Source of the DNA: Vibrio parahaemolyticus
GTDB taxonomy: Bacteria > Pseudomonadota > Gammaproteobacteria > Enterobacterales > Vibrionaceae
Length of the DNA: 64,000 bases
NCBI RefSeq assembly: GCF_900460535.1
Contig: NZ_UHIL01000002.1
Coordinates: 310,001-374,000 of the forward strand
Direction of reading: 5' to 3'
A program made the translations under genes and the position numbers. Below the pieces are notes generated by a model. That model ran no database searches. It saw only the letters and a list, made by a program, of their open reading frames with translations, and was not told the origin of the DNA. Position 1 is the stretch's first letter. Each line of letters starts with the position of its first letter. This document shows, in pieces, positions 7,284 to 16,371 of the stretch.

Positions 7284-10200
7284 TTACATCATTTTGAAAT
7301 TAGATGAATTTGCCACTGGCACCACCATACTCCGTTCGCTATGCGCCCAGATACTTACACTTGAGTTTGAACCAACCAAACCTGAAACCAATGTGGTTTC
7401 GTATTCCTTCCTCGTTGTATTCAAATCTCTAATATTATTCAAAATACCTTGAGTGTAGTTTCGAGCATGACCACTCATCATTCCCTGAGTTGTCAACACA
7501 GGAGCTGGCATATTTACTTTCCATTTTTTGCCAGAAACAGATCCAACAACCTCTTTAGTTGAACCTTCATTGCGAGCAACTCCAGATGAAGCTGTGCTTT
7601 GATTGTCCAATCCTGACTCAAAATTTTGAGCAGAGGAGTTGTCAACTTTTTTCGCAAATCTTAATTCTGGGCCGTCATTCAATTCACCAGTTGCCCATGG
7701 AATTTCATCTTTCACATCTTCTGTAACAAGCACAGCTTCTTTGAATTCAATTCCATCTTCAACTTGCGCAGACTGCCAATCAACAAAAGAATCACTGGCT
7801 TGAGTCTGAATTGAAGCTTGACCTGACCCCAGATTCACTTTGAGGGTTGAGGTAAATCGCTCACCCAACGGATTGATATCCGTGTCTGTCTCAGCATTTA
7901 CATGAAATTTAATCTCGCTTCTATGAGTAAAAGAGCTTTCTGAAACCTCTTTTTCTTGGCTAGTTGCAAGATGATTTACTTCATCCACACTCGGTGTCGA
8001 TTCTGGCGTACCTACACCGGAATCAATGCCTTCCGAGGCATTACCTTGTGCCGAAGTTGGCTCACCGCTAGACGCATCCGCACTTGGTTTCTGCTCTGGC
8101 GTTGCCACACCGGAATCAATACCTTCTGAGACATTGCCTTGCGCCGAAGTTGGCTCACCGGTAGATGCATCCGCACTTGGTTTCTCCTCTGGGGTTGCCA
8201 CATTTGGTTCCACACCCTTCGAGCTGCCAGCTTGTGCTGGTGTACCCGTTTGCAGCGCGTTCCCTTCTGCGTTCACACTGCCCTTCGATGACGGTGCCGT
8301 GCTTGCCGATGACGTCGAAGAGGCTGGTATGCGATCGCGCATCTCATAGCCCATCGTCTCACCATTGCTGTCGACGCGTGTTGGACGGTAACCTGGGTTG
8401 CCATCAACGCTCGCGTTGCCCGCGCTGGTGATCACTCGAGCTGGCGTCTTCACTTCTGGCCAACGCTTCGCCGGACCCGACGACGCTTGCTCTGACTCTA
8501 CCGACGGTACGCTCTCTCCACTTTCGTGTGTTGGGGTACTTTCGCCCACAGCATTCTTGTCGTCTGCCGTATTTGGCTCACCCGTTGCCGCGTCCACACT
8601 CGGTGTCGATTCTGGCGTACCTACACTGGAATCAATACCTTCCGAGGCATGACCTTGCGCCGAAGTTGGCTCACCACTAAACGCATCCGCGCTTGGTTTC
8701 TGCTCTGGCGTTGCCACACCGGAATCAATACCTTCTGAGGCATTACCTTGTGCCGAAGTTGGCTCACCGCTAGACGCATCCGCGCTTGGTTTCTGCTCTG
8801 GTGTTGCCACATTTGGCTCCACACCCTTCGAGCTGCCGGCTTGTGCTGGTGTCCCAGTTTGCGGCGCGTTCCCTTCTGCGTTCACACTGCTCTTCGATGA
8901 CGGTCCCGTGCTTGCCGATGGCGTCGAAGAGGCTGGCACGCGATCGCGCATCTCATAGCCCATCGTCTCACCATTGCTGTCGACGCGTGTTGGACGGTAA
9001 CCTGGGTTGCCATCGATGCTCGCGTTGCCCGCGCTGGTGATCACTCGAGCTGGCGTCTTCACTTCTGGCCAACGCTTCGCCGGACCCGACGACGCTTGCT
9101 CTGGCTCTACCGAAGGGGTGCTTTCGCCCACAGCATTCTTGTCGTCTGCCATGTTTGGCTCACCCGTTGCCGCGTCCACACTCGGTGTCGATTCTGGCGT
9201 ACCTACACCGGAATCAATGCCTTCTGGGGCATTACCTTGTGCCGAAGTTGGCTCACCTCTAGACGCATCCGCACTTGGTTTCTGCTCTGGCGTGCCTACA
9301 CTGGAATCAATACCTTCCGAGGCATGACCTTGTGCCGAAGTTGGCTCACCACTAGACGCACCCATACTTGGTTTCTGCTCTGGCGTTGCCACACCGGCAT
9401 CAATGCCTTCTGAGGCATTGCCTTGTGCCGAAGTTGGCTCACCACTAAACGCATCCGCGCTTGGTTTCTGCTCTGGCGTTGCCACACCGGAATCAATACC
9501 TTCTGAGGCATTACCTTGTGCCGAAGTTGGCTCACCACTAGACGCATCCGCACTTGGTTTCTGATCTGGTGTTGCCACATTTGGCTCCACACCCTTCGTG
9601 CTATCAGCTTGTGCTGGTGTGCCCGTTTGTGGCGCGTTCCCTTCTGTATTCACACTGCCCTTCGATGACGGTGCCGTGCTTGCCGATGGCGTCGAAGAGG
9701 CTGGCACGCGATCGCGCATCTCATAGCCCATCGTCTCACCATTGCTGTCGACGCGTGTTGGACGGTAACCTGGGTTGCCATCAACGCTCGCGTTGCCCGC
9801 GCTGGTGATCACTCGAGCTGGCGTCTTCACTTCTGGCCAACGCTTCGCTGGACCCGACGACGCTTGCTCTGACTCTACCGACGGTACGCTCTCTCCACTT
9901 TCGTGTGTTGGGGTACTTTCGCCCACAGCACTCTTGTCGTCTGCCGTATTTGGCTCACCCGTTACCGCGTCCATACTCGGTGTCGATTCTGGCGTACCTA
10001 CACCGGAATCAGTGCCTTCAGGAGCACTACCTTGTGCTGCCGTTGGCTCACCACTAGACGCGTCCACACTCGGTGTCGATTCTGGCGTACTCACACCGGC
10101 ATCAATGCCTTCTGAGGCATTACCTTGTGCCGAAGTTGGCTCACCACTAGACGCATCCGTACTTGGTTTATGCTCTGGCGTACCTACACCGGAATCAATA

Positions 10201-13200
10201 CCTTCTGATGCATTGCCTTGTGCCGAAGTCGGCTCACCACTAGACGCATCCGCACTTGGTTTCTGCTCTGGTGTTGCCATATTTGGCTCCACACCCTTCG
10301 AGCTGCCGGCTTGTGCTGGTGTCCCAGTTTGCGGCGCGTTCCCTTCTGCGTTCACACTGCCCTTCGATGACGGTGCCGTGCTTGCCGATGGCGTCGAAGA
10401 GGCTGGCACGCGATCGCGCATCTCATAGCCCATCGTCTCACCATTGCTGTCGACGCGTGTTGGACGGTAACCTGGGTTGCCATCGATGCTCGCGTTGCCC
10501 GCGCTGGTGATCACGCGAGCTGGCGTCTTCACTTCTGGCCAACGCTTCGCCGGACCCGACGACGCTTGCTCTGACTCTACCGACGGTACGCTCTCTCCAC
10601 TTTCGTGTGTTGGGGTACTTTCGCCCACGGCATTCTTGTTGTCTGCCGTATTTGGCTCACCCGTTGCCGCGTCCACACTCGGTGTCGATTCTGGTGTACC
10701 TACACCGGAATCAATGCCTTCCGAGGCATTACCTTGTGCCGAAGTCGGCTCACCGGTAGCCCCGTTCGCACTCGGTTTCTGCTCAGGGGTTGCCACACCG
10801 GAGTCAATACCTTCAGGAGCACTACCTTGTGCTGCCGTTGGCTCACCACTAGACACATCTGCACTTGGGTTCTGCTCAGGGGTTGCCACACCGGAGTCAA
10901 TACCTTCTGATGCATTGCCTTGTGCCGAAGTTGGCTCACCACTAGACGCTTCCGCACTTGGTTTCTGCTCTGGCGTTGCCACACCGGAGTCAATACCTTC
11001 TGATGCATTGCCTTGTGCCGAAGTTGGCTCACCACTAAACGCATCCGCACTTGGTTTCTGCTCTGGCGTTTCCACACCGGAATCAATACCTTCTGGGGCA
11101 CTACCTTGTGCCGAAGTTGGCTCACCGCTAGACACATCCGCACTTGGTTTCTGCTCTGGTGTTGCCACATTTGGCTCCACACCCTTCGAGCTGCCAGCTT
11201 GTGCTGGTGTGCCCGTTTGCGGCGCGTTCCCTTCTGCGTTCACACTGCCCTTCGATGACGGTCCCGTGCTTGCCGATGGCGTCGAAGAGGCTGGTATGCG
11301 ATCGCGCATCTCATAGCCCATCGTCTCACCATTGCTGTCGACGCGTGTTGGACGGTAACCTGGGTTGCCATCAACGCTCGCGTTGCCCGCACTGGTGATC
11401 ACTCGAGCTGGCGTCTTCACTTCTGGCCAACGCTTCGCCGGACCCGACGACGCTTGCTCTGACTCTACCGAAGGGGTGCTTTCGCCCACAGCATTCTTGT
11501 CGTCTGCCATGTTTGGCTCACCCGTTGCCGCGTCCACACTCGGTGTCGATGCTGGCGTACCTACACCGGAATCAGTGCCTTCTGGGGCATTGCCTTGTGC
11601 CGAAGTCGGCTCACCGGTAGCCCCGTTCGCACTTGGTTTCTGCTCTGGCGTTGCCACACCGGCATCAATGCCTTCTGAGGCATTGCCTTGTGCCGAAGTT
11701 GGCTCACCACTAAACGCATCCGCGCTTGGTTTCTGCTCTGGCGTTGCCACATTTGGCTCCACACCCTTCGAGCTGCCAGCTTGTGCTGGTGTCCCCGTTT
11801 TCGGCGCGTTCCCTTCTGCGTTCACACTGCCCTTCGATGACGGAACCTTGCTTGCCGATGGCGTCGAAGAGGCTGGCACGCGATCGCGCATCTCATAGCC
11901 CATCGTCTCACCATTGCTGTCGACGCGTGTTGGACGGTAACCTGGGTTACCATCAACGCTCGCGTTCCCCGCGCTGGTGATCACTCGAGCTGGAATCTTC
12001 ACTTCTGGCCAACGCTTCGCCGGCCCCGACGACGCTTGCTCTGGATCTACCGACGGAACGCTCTCTCCACTTTCGTGTGTTGGGGTGCTTTCGCCCGCGG
12101 CATTCTTGTTGTCTGCCGTGTTTGGCTCACCCGTTGCCGCGTCCATACTCGGTGTCGATTCTGGCGTACCCACACCGGAATCAATACCTTCCGAGGCATG
12201 ACCTTGTGCCGAAGTTGGCTCACCGCTAGACACATCCGCACTTGGTTTCTGCTCTGGTGTTGCCACATTTGGCTCCACACCCTTCGAGCTGCCAGCTTGT
12301 GCTGGTGTGCCCGTTTGCGGCGCGTTCCCTTCTGCGTTCACACTGCCCTTCGATGACGGTGCCGTGCTTGCCGATGGCGTCGAAGAGGCTGGTATGCGAT
12401 CGCGCATCTCATAGCCCATCGTCTCACCATTGCTGTCGACGCGTGTTGGACGGTAACCTGGGTTGCCATCGATGCTCGCGTTGCCCGCGCTGGTGATCAC
12501 TCGAGCTGGAATCTTCACTTCTGGCCAACGCTTCGCCGGACCCGACGACGCTTGCTCTGGATCTACCGACGGAACGCTCTCTCCACTTTCGTGTGTTGGG
12601 GTGCTTTCGCCCGCGGCATTCTTGTTGTCTGCCGTGTTTGGCTCACCCGTTGCCGCGTCCATACTCGGTGCCGCTTCTGGCGTACCTACACCGGAATCAA
12701 TGCCTTCTGAGACATTACCTTGTGCCGAAGTTGGCTCACCGGTAGATGCATCCGCACTTGGTTTCTGCTCTGGTGTTGCCACATTTGCTTCCATACCCTT
12801 CGTACTGTCAGCTTGTGCTGGCGTCCCCGTTTGAGTCGCGCTACCTTCTGTATTCACACTGCCCTTCGATGACGGTGCCGTGCTTGGCGATGGCGTCGCA
12901 GAGGCTGGCACACGATCGCGCATCTCATAGCCCATCGTCTCACCATTGCTGTCGACGCGTGTTGGACGGTAACCTGGGTTACCATCAACGCTCGCGTTCC
13001 CCGCGCTGGTGATCACTCGAGCTGGAATCTTCACTTCTGGCCAACGCTTCGCCGGACCCGACGACGCTTGCTCTGGATCTACCGACGGAACGCTCTCTCC
13101 ACTTTCGTGTGTTGGGGTGCTTTCGCCCACAGCATTCTTGTCGTCTGCCGTGTTTGGCGTACCTGTAGCGGCATCCGCACTTGGTTTCTGCTCTGGTGTG

Positions 13201-14525
13201 GCCACATTTGGTTCCACCCCCTTCGTGCTGTCAGCTTGTGCTGGCGTACCCGTTTGAGTCGCGCTCCCTTCTGTATTCACACTGCCCTTCGATGACGGAG
13301 CCGTGCTTGGCGATGGCGTCGAAGAGGATGATACGCGATCGCGCATCTCATAGCCCATCGTCTCACCATTACTGTCGACGCGCGTTGGACGGTAACCTGG
13401 GTTACCATCAACGCTCGCGTTACCTGAAGTGGTGATAATACGTGCCGGGATCTTAACTTCTGGCCATTTTTTAACTGGTGAAGACGTTACGTTTTCTGTA
13501 ACAACAGGCGGTAAAGCATCTGCTGTGTCATCAGAGATACCACCTAGATAAGCTTGCAGCCCTCCTTCCAGCGTAACCTTTACTAGTTTGGCCTGACCAC
13601 TTTGCAAGTGACAACTCTCAAGTGCGCCTAACAAGTTGTCTACGGTATCTTCTGTACCAATATTTGTAGCATGATCGGTCACCTCACTAAATAAGGTGTC
13701 AGGACTGATCTCAGAAACATCTACAACCTGTAATTGCCCCATGTTCTGAATAGCTTCATCGAACAACGTTGTAGTTTGCGAAGAAGCGTCTGATTGAGCT
13801 GCAGATTCCGCAAATGGTTTATCTTCAGCTTTACTTTCGTCTCTATTATTTGTTTGGTTATTAAAAAAATAATCGCCAACATTGATGTTAAACGTTGGCG
13901 AGTAGTAGTTATTTGTTACATTGAAGGAATCGGGCCCATTGCGCTTTAATCCATCAACTTCATCAAAGTGTGTGCGACGTTCCAAGTAACGAGGGAAAAT
14001 TGATCTCTCTGGAGTACGCTTTAACGCAGTCTCTGGCGTCTCCTTTTCTTTTAGCTTGTCTTTCGGCTCTTCTTCCTTATTTGTTGCATTTTGTCCGAGG
14101 AAGAACTCCGAACCACCGTACATTGCTAATGCCGATGCGTTACCAAACAACACAACGAATGCTGTAGGTAATAAACTTAAACCACCAGTAAAAGGAGCCA
14201 GCACAGCACCTAACGTTGTAGCACCAGCAATAGCCGCTAAATGAGTTTTGGCTTTTGTTTTGTTATTGTACTTATTAGATTTACAATTAACTTTCTTGTT
14301 TTTTGCTGGTTTATTTACATTATTATTTTCGGTTAGTTTCTCTTCACCCTGCTCAAAACAACTATCTTGAGCAGTAACCGCGCTAGGTAAAACATCGTTT
14401 GAATTAGCTAGCGCCTCAGAACGAGGTAGGACGCTTGGTGCAGGCGCACTGTTTATAGTTAAATTTGGACTCTGACCCAATTCGCTGATTGAACCAGTAT
14501 TTTGTATATTAAGGCTATTTATCAT
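7284..14525 (-). CDS. vopV: Effector VopV, giant repeat-containing F-actin-binding protein
   Basis: A 2413-residue protein. The N-terminal ~280 residues are polar, with a hydrophobic stretch around 92-136 (AAIAGATTLGAVLAPF...). A long array follows (about residues 350-2175) of nine copies of a block with KRWPEVKIPARVITSAGN and GYRPTRVDSNGETMGYEMRDR, separated by Pro/Ser/Thr/Gly-rich spacers. A non-repetitive C-terminus of about 235 residues ends the protein. VopV is a T3SS2 effector needed for enterotoxicity; its repeats and C-terminus bind actin and filamin. At about 1,600 residues as I recall in the reference strain, that version would be much shorter, so this allele appears expanded. ATG 14525 follows GAGG. 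The array is visibly more GC-rich than the AT-rich genes around it. Confidence 0.93.
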   Translation of the reverse strand: MINSLNIQNTGSISELGQSPNLTINSAPAPSVLPRSEALANSNDVLPSAVTAQDSCFEQGEEKLTENNNVNKPAKNKKVNCKSNKYNNKTKAKTHLAAIAGATTLGAVLAPFTGGLSLLPTAFVVLFGNASALAMYGGSEFFLGQNATNKEEEPKDKLKEKETPETALKRTPERSIFPRYLERRTHFDEVDGLKRNGPDSFNVTNNYYSPTFNINVGDYFFNNQTNNRDESKAEDKPFAESAAQSDASSQTTTLFDEAIQNMGQLQVVDVSEISPDTLFSEVTDHATNIGTEDTVDNLLGALESCHLQSGQAKLVKVTLEGGLQAYLGGISDDTADALPPVVTENVTSSPVKKWPEVKIPARIITTSGNASVDGNPGYRPTRVDSNGETMGYEMRDRVSSSSTPSPSTAPSSKGSVNTEGSATQTGTPAQADSTKGVEPNVATPEQKPSADAATGTPNTADDKNAVGESTPTHESGESVPSVDPEQASSGPAKRWPEVKIPARVITSAGNASVDGNPGYRPTRVDSNGETMGYEMRDRVPASATPSPSTAPSSKGSVNTEGSATQTGTPAQADSTKGMEANVATPEQKPSADASTGEPTSAQGNVSEGIDSGVGTPEAAPSMDAATGEPNTADNKNAAGESTPTHESGESVPSVDPEQASSGPAKRWPEVKIPARVITSAGNASIDGNPGYRPTRVDSNGETMGYEMRDRIPASSTPSASTAPSSKGSVNAEGNAPQTGTPAQAGSSKGVEPNVATPEQKPSADVSSGEPTSAQGHASEGIDSGVGTPESTPSMDAATGEPNTADNKNAAGESTPTHESGESVPSVDPEQASSGPAKRWPEVKIPARVITSAGNASVDGNPGYRPTRVDSNGETMGYEMRDRVPASSTPSASKVPSSKGSVNAEGNAPKTGTPAQAGSSKGVEPNVATPEQKPSADAFSGEPTSAQGNASEGIDAGVATPEQKPSANGATGEPTSAQGNAPEGTDSGVGTPASTPSVDAATGEPNMADDKNAVGESTPSVESEQASSGPAKRWPEVKTPARVITSAGNASVDGNPGYRPTRVDSNGETMGYEMRDRIPASSTPSASTGPSSKGSVNAEGNAPQTGTPAQAGSSKGVEPNVATPEQKPSADVSSGEPTSAQGSAPEGIDSGVETPEQKPSADAFSGEPTSAQGNASEGIDSGVATPEQKPSAEASSGEPTSAQGNASEGIDSGVATPEQNPSADVSSGEPTAAQGSAPEGIDSGVATPEQKPSANGATGEPTSAQGNASEGIDSGVGTPESTPSVDAATGEPNTADNKNAVGESTPTHESGESVPSVESEQASSGPAKRWPEVKTPARVITSAGNASIDGNPGYRPTRVDSNGETMGYEMRDRVPASSTPSASTAPSSKGSVNAEGNAPQTGTPAQAGSSKGVEPNMATPEQKPSADASSGEPTSAQGNASEGIDSGVGTPEHKPSTDASSGEPTSAQGNASEGIDAGVSTPESTPSVDASSGEPTAAQGSAPEGTDSGVGTPESTPSMDAVTGEPNTADDKSAVGESTPTHESGESVPSVESEQASSGPAKRWPEVKTPARVITSAGNASVDGNPGYRPTRVDSNGETMGYEMRDRVPASSTPSASTAPSSKGSVNTEGNAPQTGTPAQADSTKGVEPNVATPDQKPSADASSGEPTSAQGNASEGIDSGVATPEQKPSADAFSGEPTSAQGNASEGIDAGVATPEQKPSMGASSGEPTSAQGHASEGIDSSVGTPEQKPSADASRGEPTSAQGNAPEGIDSGVGTPESTPSVDAATGEPNMADDKNAVGESTPSVEPEQASSGPAKRWPEVKTPARVITSAGNASIDGNPGYRPTRVDSNGETMGYEMRDRVPASSTPSASTGPSSKSSVNAEGNAPQTGTPAQAGSSKGVEPNVATPEQKPSADASSGEPTSAQGNASEGIDSGVATPEQKPSADAFSGEPTSAQGHASEGIDSSVGTPESTPSVDAATGEPNTADDKNAVGESTPTHESGESVPSVESEQASSGPAKRWPEVKTPARVITSAGNASVDGNPGYRPTRVDSNGETMGYEMRDRIPASSTSSASTAPSSKGSVNAEGNALQTGTPAQAGSSKGVEPNVATPEEKPSADASTGEPTSAQGNVSEGIDSGVATPEQKPSADASSGEPTSAQGNASEGIDSGVGTPESTPSVDEVNHLATSQEKEVSESSFTHRSEIKFHVNAETDTDINPLGERFTSTLKVNLGSGQASIQTQASDSFVDWQSAQVEDGIEFKEAVLVTEDVKDEIPWATGELNDGPELRFAKKVDNSSAQNFESGLDNQSTASSGVARNEGSTKEVVGSVSGKKWKVNMPAPVLTTQGMMSGHARNYTQGILNNIRDLNTTRKEYETTLVSGLVGSNSSVSIWAHSERSMVVPVANSSNFKMM
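7990..13500 (-). repeat. Two-level repeat array inside vopV (nine long units, 20 nested 93-bp modules)
   Basis: The anchor CTCATAGCCCATCGTC appears at 8343, 8952, 9720, 10422, 11310, 11892, 12408, 12924 and 13347. Successive distances are 609, 768, 702, 888, 582, 516, 516 and 423 bases. All fit 423 + 93n - 27d. Here n is the number of nested 31-residue modules (SGEPTSAQGNASEGIDSGV... type) and d is 1 where nine residues (THESGESVP) are missing. Counting modules from the protein gives 0, 1, 1, 2, 5, 3, 4, 2 and 2 per unit, matching the spacings. Confidence 0.97.
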
Positions 14526-14526
14526 A

Positions 14527-14811
14527 TTAAAACCTCATTATTTCCAATAACTGAAGAATATTTCTTCTTACTTCCTCTTGTCTAAAGTTCTGTTCTGAAA
14601 TAGCTAATGACACATAGCCACCATCCCTTACCAACAAGCCAAAGCAACTCTCTTCAATTGTTTTCAGTTTTTGTAATGTTTCATTGAGGTTGATGACATG
14701 CACCAGTTGAAAAAATGGGCAAATAGGGATAATAAAATCATCCAAACAACTTTCAAAAACATACTCTTCATTTTTTTCCAATTGAAGAAGGAATTTTTCA
14801 ATATACTCCAT
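14527..14811 (-). CDS. Small chaperone-like protein upstream of vopV
   Basis: An acidic 94-residue protein starting MEYIEKFLLQLEKNEEY, with a short alpha/beta pattern (N-terminal helix, strands around LVHVINL and CFGLLVRDGGYVSLAIS, C-terminal helix RRNILQLLEIM). Size, acidity and position directly before vopV suggest an effector chaperone, but no motif proves it. A longer reading from ATG 14844 would overlap the previous gene by 32 bases and has no ribosome site, so I prefer ATG 14811, one base after the preceding stop codon. Confidence 0.55.
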   Translation of the reverse strand: MEYIEKFLLQLEKNEEYVFESCLDDFIIPICPFFQLVHVINLNETLQKLKTIEESCFGLLVRDGGYVSLAISEQNFRQEEVRRNILQLLEIMRF

Positions 14812-14812
14812 T

Positions 14813-15379
14813 TTATTTAGGATAAACCAAAACAACATCATCATTAGTCAATGAACTAATTTCAGACGAATCAAGGTATGTTTCAAACAAAGAGAGTTCA
14901 GTTTTAACATTCAAATGACGACTTATATTGTTTTCTTTCATAGCCATATATGCTTGTTCTGCTTTTAGACTTTCAATATCAACAATTGCATCTATTTTTT
15001 GCTCACCAAAACTCAGCATGGAATGAATAAGTGATACATTATCGACTTCATCCCATGACACTAACTTATCAAAGTGCAGCCCAATACGTGACAGATTTTG
15101 TGTGATTAAATATGAAATGTACTTCTCATCCAAATACTTGACTTCGACGCCAAGTAATCGCTGAGCTTCTTGTTCACATAAATAAACTTTGGCCTCTATG
15201 CCAAAATTGACGAGATTCATTGCAATCAGTGATTCGCTCTTAGGCAGATTAAATATCAGTTCGCCGAAATCTAATTTTATTTCATCATTATCAAACACCT
15301 TTCCAACAATAGGTGCAACTTTGTTGAACACAGCTTTCGTTATATTCTTTTGTTCTATTACACAGAGTTTATCAACCAT
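14813..15379 (-). CDS. SpoA1-containing protein, candidate N-terminal half of a split SctQ
   Basis: This 188-residue protein ends in a segment with the SpoA signature pattern: NVKTELSLFETYL then SSEISSLTNDDVVLVYP, with the acidic turn plus hydrophobic strand seen in YscQ/SpaO. The rest (strands around IKLDFGELIFNLP, IAMNLVNFGIEAKVYL) is compatible with an SctQ N-terminal domain. I infer it supplies the SctQ part missing from the 71-residue VscQ2 gene about 13 kb downstream. Start ATG 15379 follows GATGAGG. Alternatively it could be one partner of the two-part gatekeeper described for T3SS2 (VgpA/VgpB). Confidence 0.6.
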   Translation of the reverse strand: MVDKLCVIEQKNITKAVFNKVAPIVGKVFDNDEIKLDFGELIFNLPKSESLIAMNLVNFGIEAKVYLCEQEAQRLLGVEVKYLDEKYISYLITQNLSRIGLHFDKLVSWDEVDNVSLIHSMLSFGEQKIDAIVDIESLKAEQAYMAMKENNISRHLNVKTELSLFETYLDSSEISSLTNDDVVLVYPK

Positions 15380-15387
15380 CTTTTACC

Positions 15388-15792
15388 TCATCGATTTCTG
15401 GACAATAAAGCTAATACGTCTCTACTCATTTGATAATCTTTTTCATCTATCCACGCGAGTACGGATTTCGGAGTACGAGATACAAAATCATAAAGTAATT
15501 CATATACCTGTTTAGAACCCAATGATTGGAAATCGGGAGTCATCGCCAATTGAAGAATAAACGTAACTTTATGGAACTGATTTTCCAACAGGCCATCGAT
15601 AACAACTGCTTTAACCGTGTCCTCAGAGTAATCTCTTAGTAACACAAACCAGTCCATTAAGTTTTCCTTATCAACAAACTTCTCAGAGTCTGACAATCCA
15701 TTCCAACTGATTCGATTAGATTTGTTTTTAAGTATTTCGTAGGGATCTAAAGGTTTATTCTTTATTTTCAGATGAGCAATTTTCTTCTGCAT
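15388..15792 (-). CDS. Helical T3SS2 protein, candidate C-terminal part of a split gatekeeper (SctW/TyeA-like)
   Basis: A 134-residue all-helical protein. Segments LMDWFVLLRDYSEDTVKAVVIDGLL, VTFILQLAMTPDFQSL and YELLYDFVSRTPKSVLAWI resemble the helical repeats at the C-terminus of SctW/TyeA gatekeepers, which hold back effectors until contact. It overlaps the previous gene by 38 bases, a typical arrangement for two halves of one complex. A two-protein gatekeeper (VgpA and VgpB) has been described for T3SS2. I cannot tell from sequence alone which gene is which. Confidence 0.45.
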   Translation of the reverse strand: MQKKIAHLKIKNKPLDPYEILKNKSNRISWNGLSDSEKFVDKENLMDWFVLLRDYSEDTVKAVVIDGLLENQFHKVTFILQLAMTPDFQSLGSKQVYELLYDFVSRTPKSVLAWIDEKDYQMSRDVLALLSRNR

Positions 15793-16321
15793 TTTGTCTT
15801 AACTTCCGCTTCTTCTCTCTCTCATCATAACGTCGACATAAAACAAGCATTGCCAATATGCCTTCTAAGTAATCTTCATAGGCTAAAAGCTGTTGAATCG
15901 TTGCACCATCAGGTGCCTCTTCAAGAGAAGCGAACTGGTCTAGAGATACACCATTTAGATATGCCCTAATTTCTCTTCTCAATGTTTTAGGATAGAGGTG
16001 TTGGCTTTGATTAACTGCATGTAAAACCCACTTTTGAGCATCATTTAAAGATTCAATATCTAACGACTCTGAAAAGCTATACCAATCACGCATAGCCCTA
16101 AGCTGATAACTGTTTAGCTGCTTCGCAAACTGTCTCTGCTGTTGAGGTGTCATTGGGGCTTTTTTTATTCTGAAGACTCGGTGGCGTTTCTTTTCCTGCC
16201 TTTCAGAATCTTTAACATCTCTAACACGCTTAGGTTTTTCTTCTTCTCGTATGCTACGAGAGCTTGAAACTTCAGATATACGCTCTGCACGAAGTGGGGT
16301 GACAAACGAAACTGGGCGCAT
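15755..16321 (-). CDS. Charged helical T3SS2 protein, candidate N-terminal part of a split gatekeeper
   Basis: A 188-residue protein with a polar N-terminus (RPVSFVTPLRAERISEVSSSRS) like gatekeeper secretion signals, then a very basic linker and a helical C-terminal half (LNSYQLRAMRDWYSF, LRREIRAYLNGVSLDQF, IQQLLAYEDYLEGILAMLVLCRRYDER). YopN/SctW proteins have a similar order, though they are normally about 290 residues; with the next gene the pair has about that length. It starts at ATG 16321 with no clear ribosome site, 12 bases after a terminator hairpin. Function is inferred from context. Confidence 0.42.
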   Translation of the reverse strand: MRPVSFVTPLRAERISEVSSSRSIREEEKPKRVRDVKDSERQEKKRHRVFRIKKAPMTPQQQRQFAKQLNSYQLRAMRDWYSFSESLDIESLNDAQKWVLHAVNQSQHLYPKTLRREIRAYLNGVSLDQFASLEEAPDGATIQQLLAYEDYLEGILAMLVLCRRYDEREKKRKLRQNAEENCSSENKE

Positions 16322-16332
16322 AAATTATAATA

Positions 16333-16353
16333 AGGCGGGTATATAACCCGCCT
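16333..16353 (-). terminator. Terminator after vopD2, inside the gene cluster
   Basis: Arms AGGCGGGT (16333-16340) and ACCCGCCT (16346-16353) with a 5-base loop; the minus strand continues TATTATAATTT. It lies between vopD2 and the next gene in the same direction, so it probably reduces rather than abolishes transcription of the following genes. Confidence 0.7.
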
Positions 16354-16371
16354 GCTCCTTTACTTTTACTC

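Noticed and set aside
8012..13435. Long open frames on both strands inside the vopV repeat array, up to 279 codons on the plus strand
   Set aside because: They are mirror frames of a GC-rich, Pro/Ser/Gly-coding repeat that happens to lack stop codons. They repeat with the array, have no ribosome sites and encode Cys/His/Arg-rich junk.
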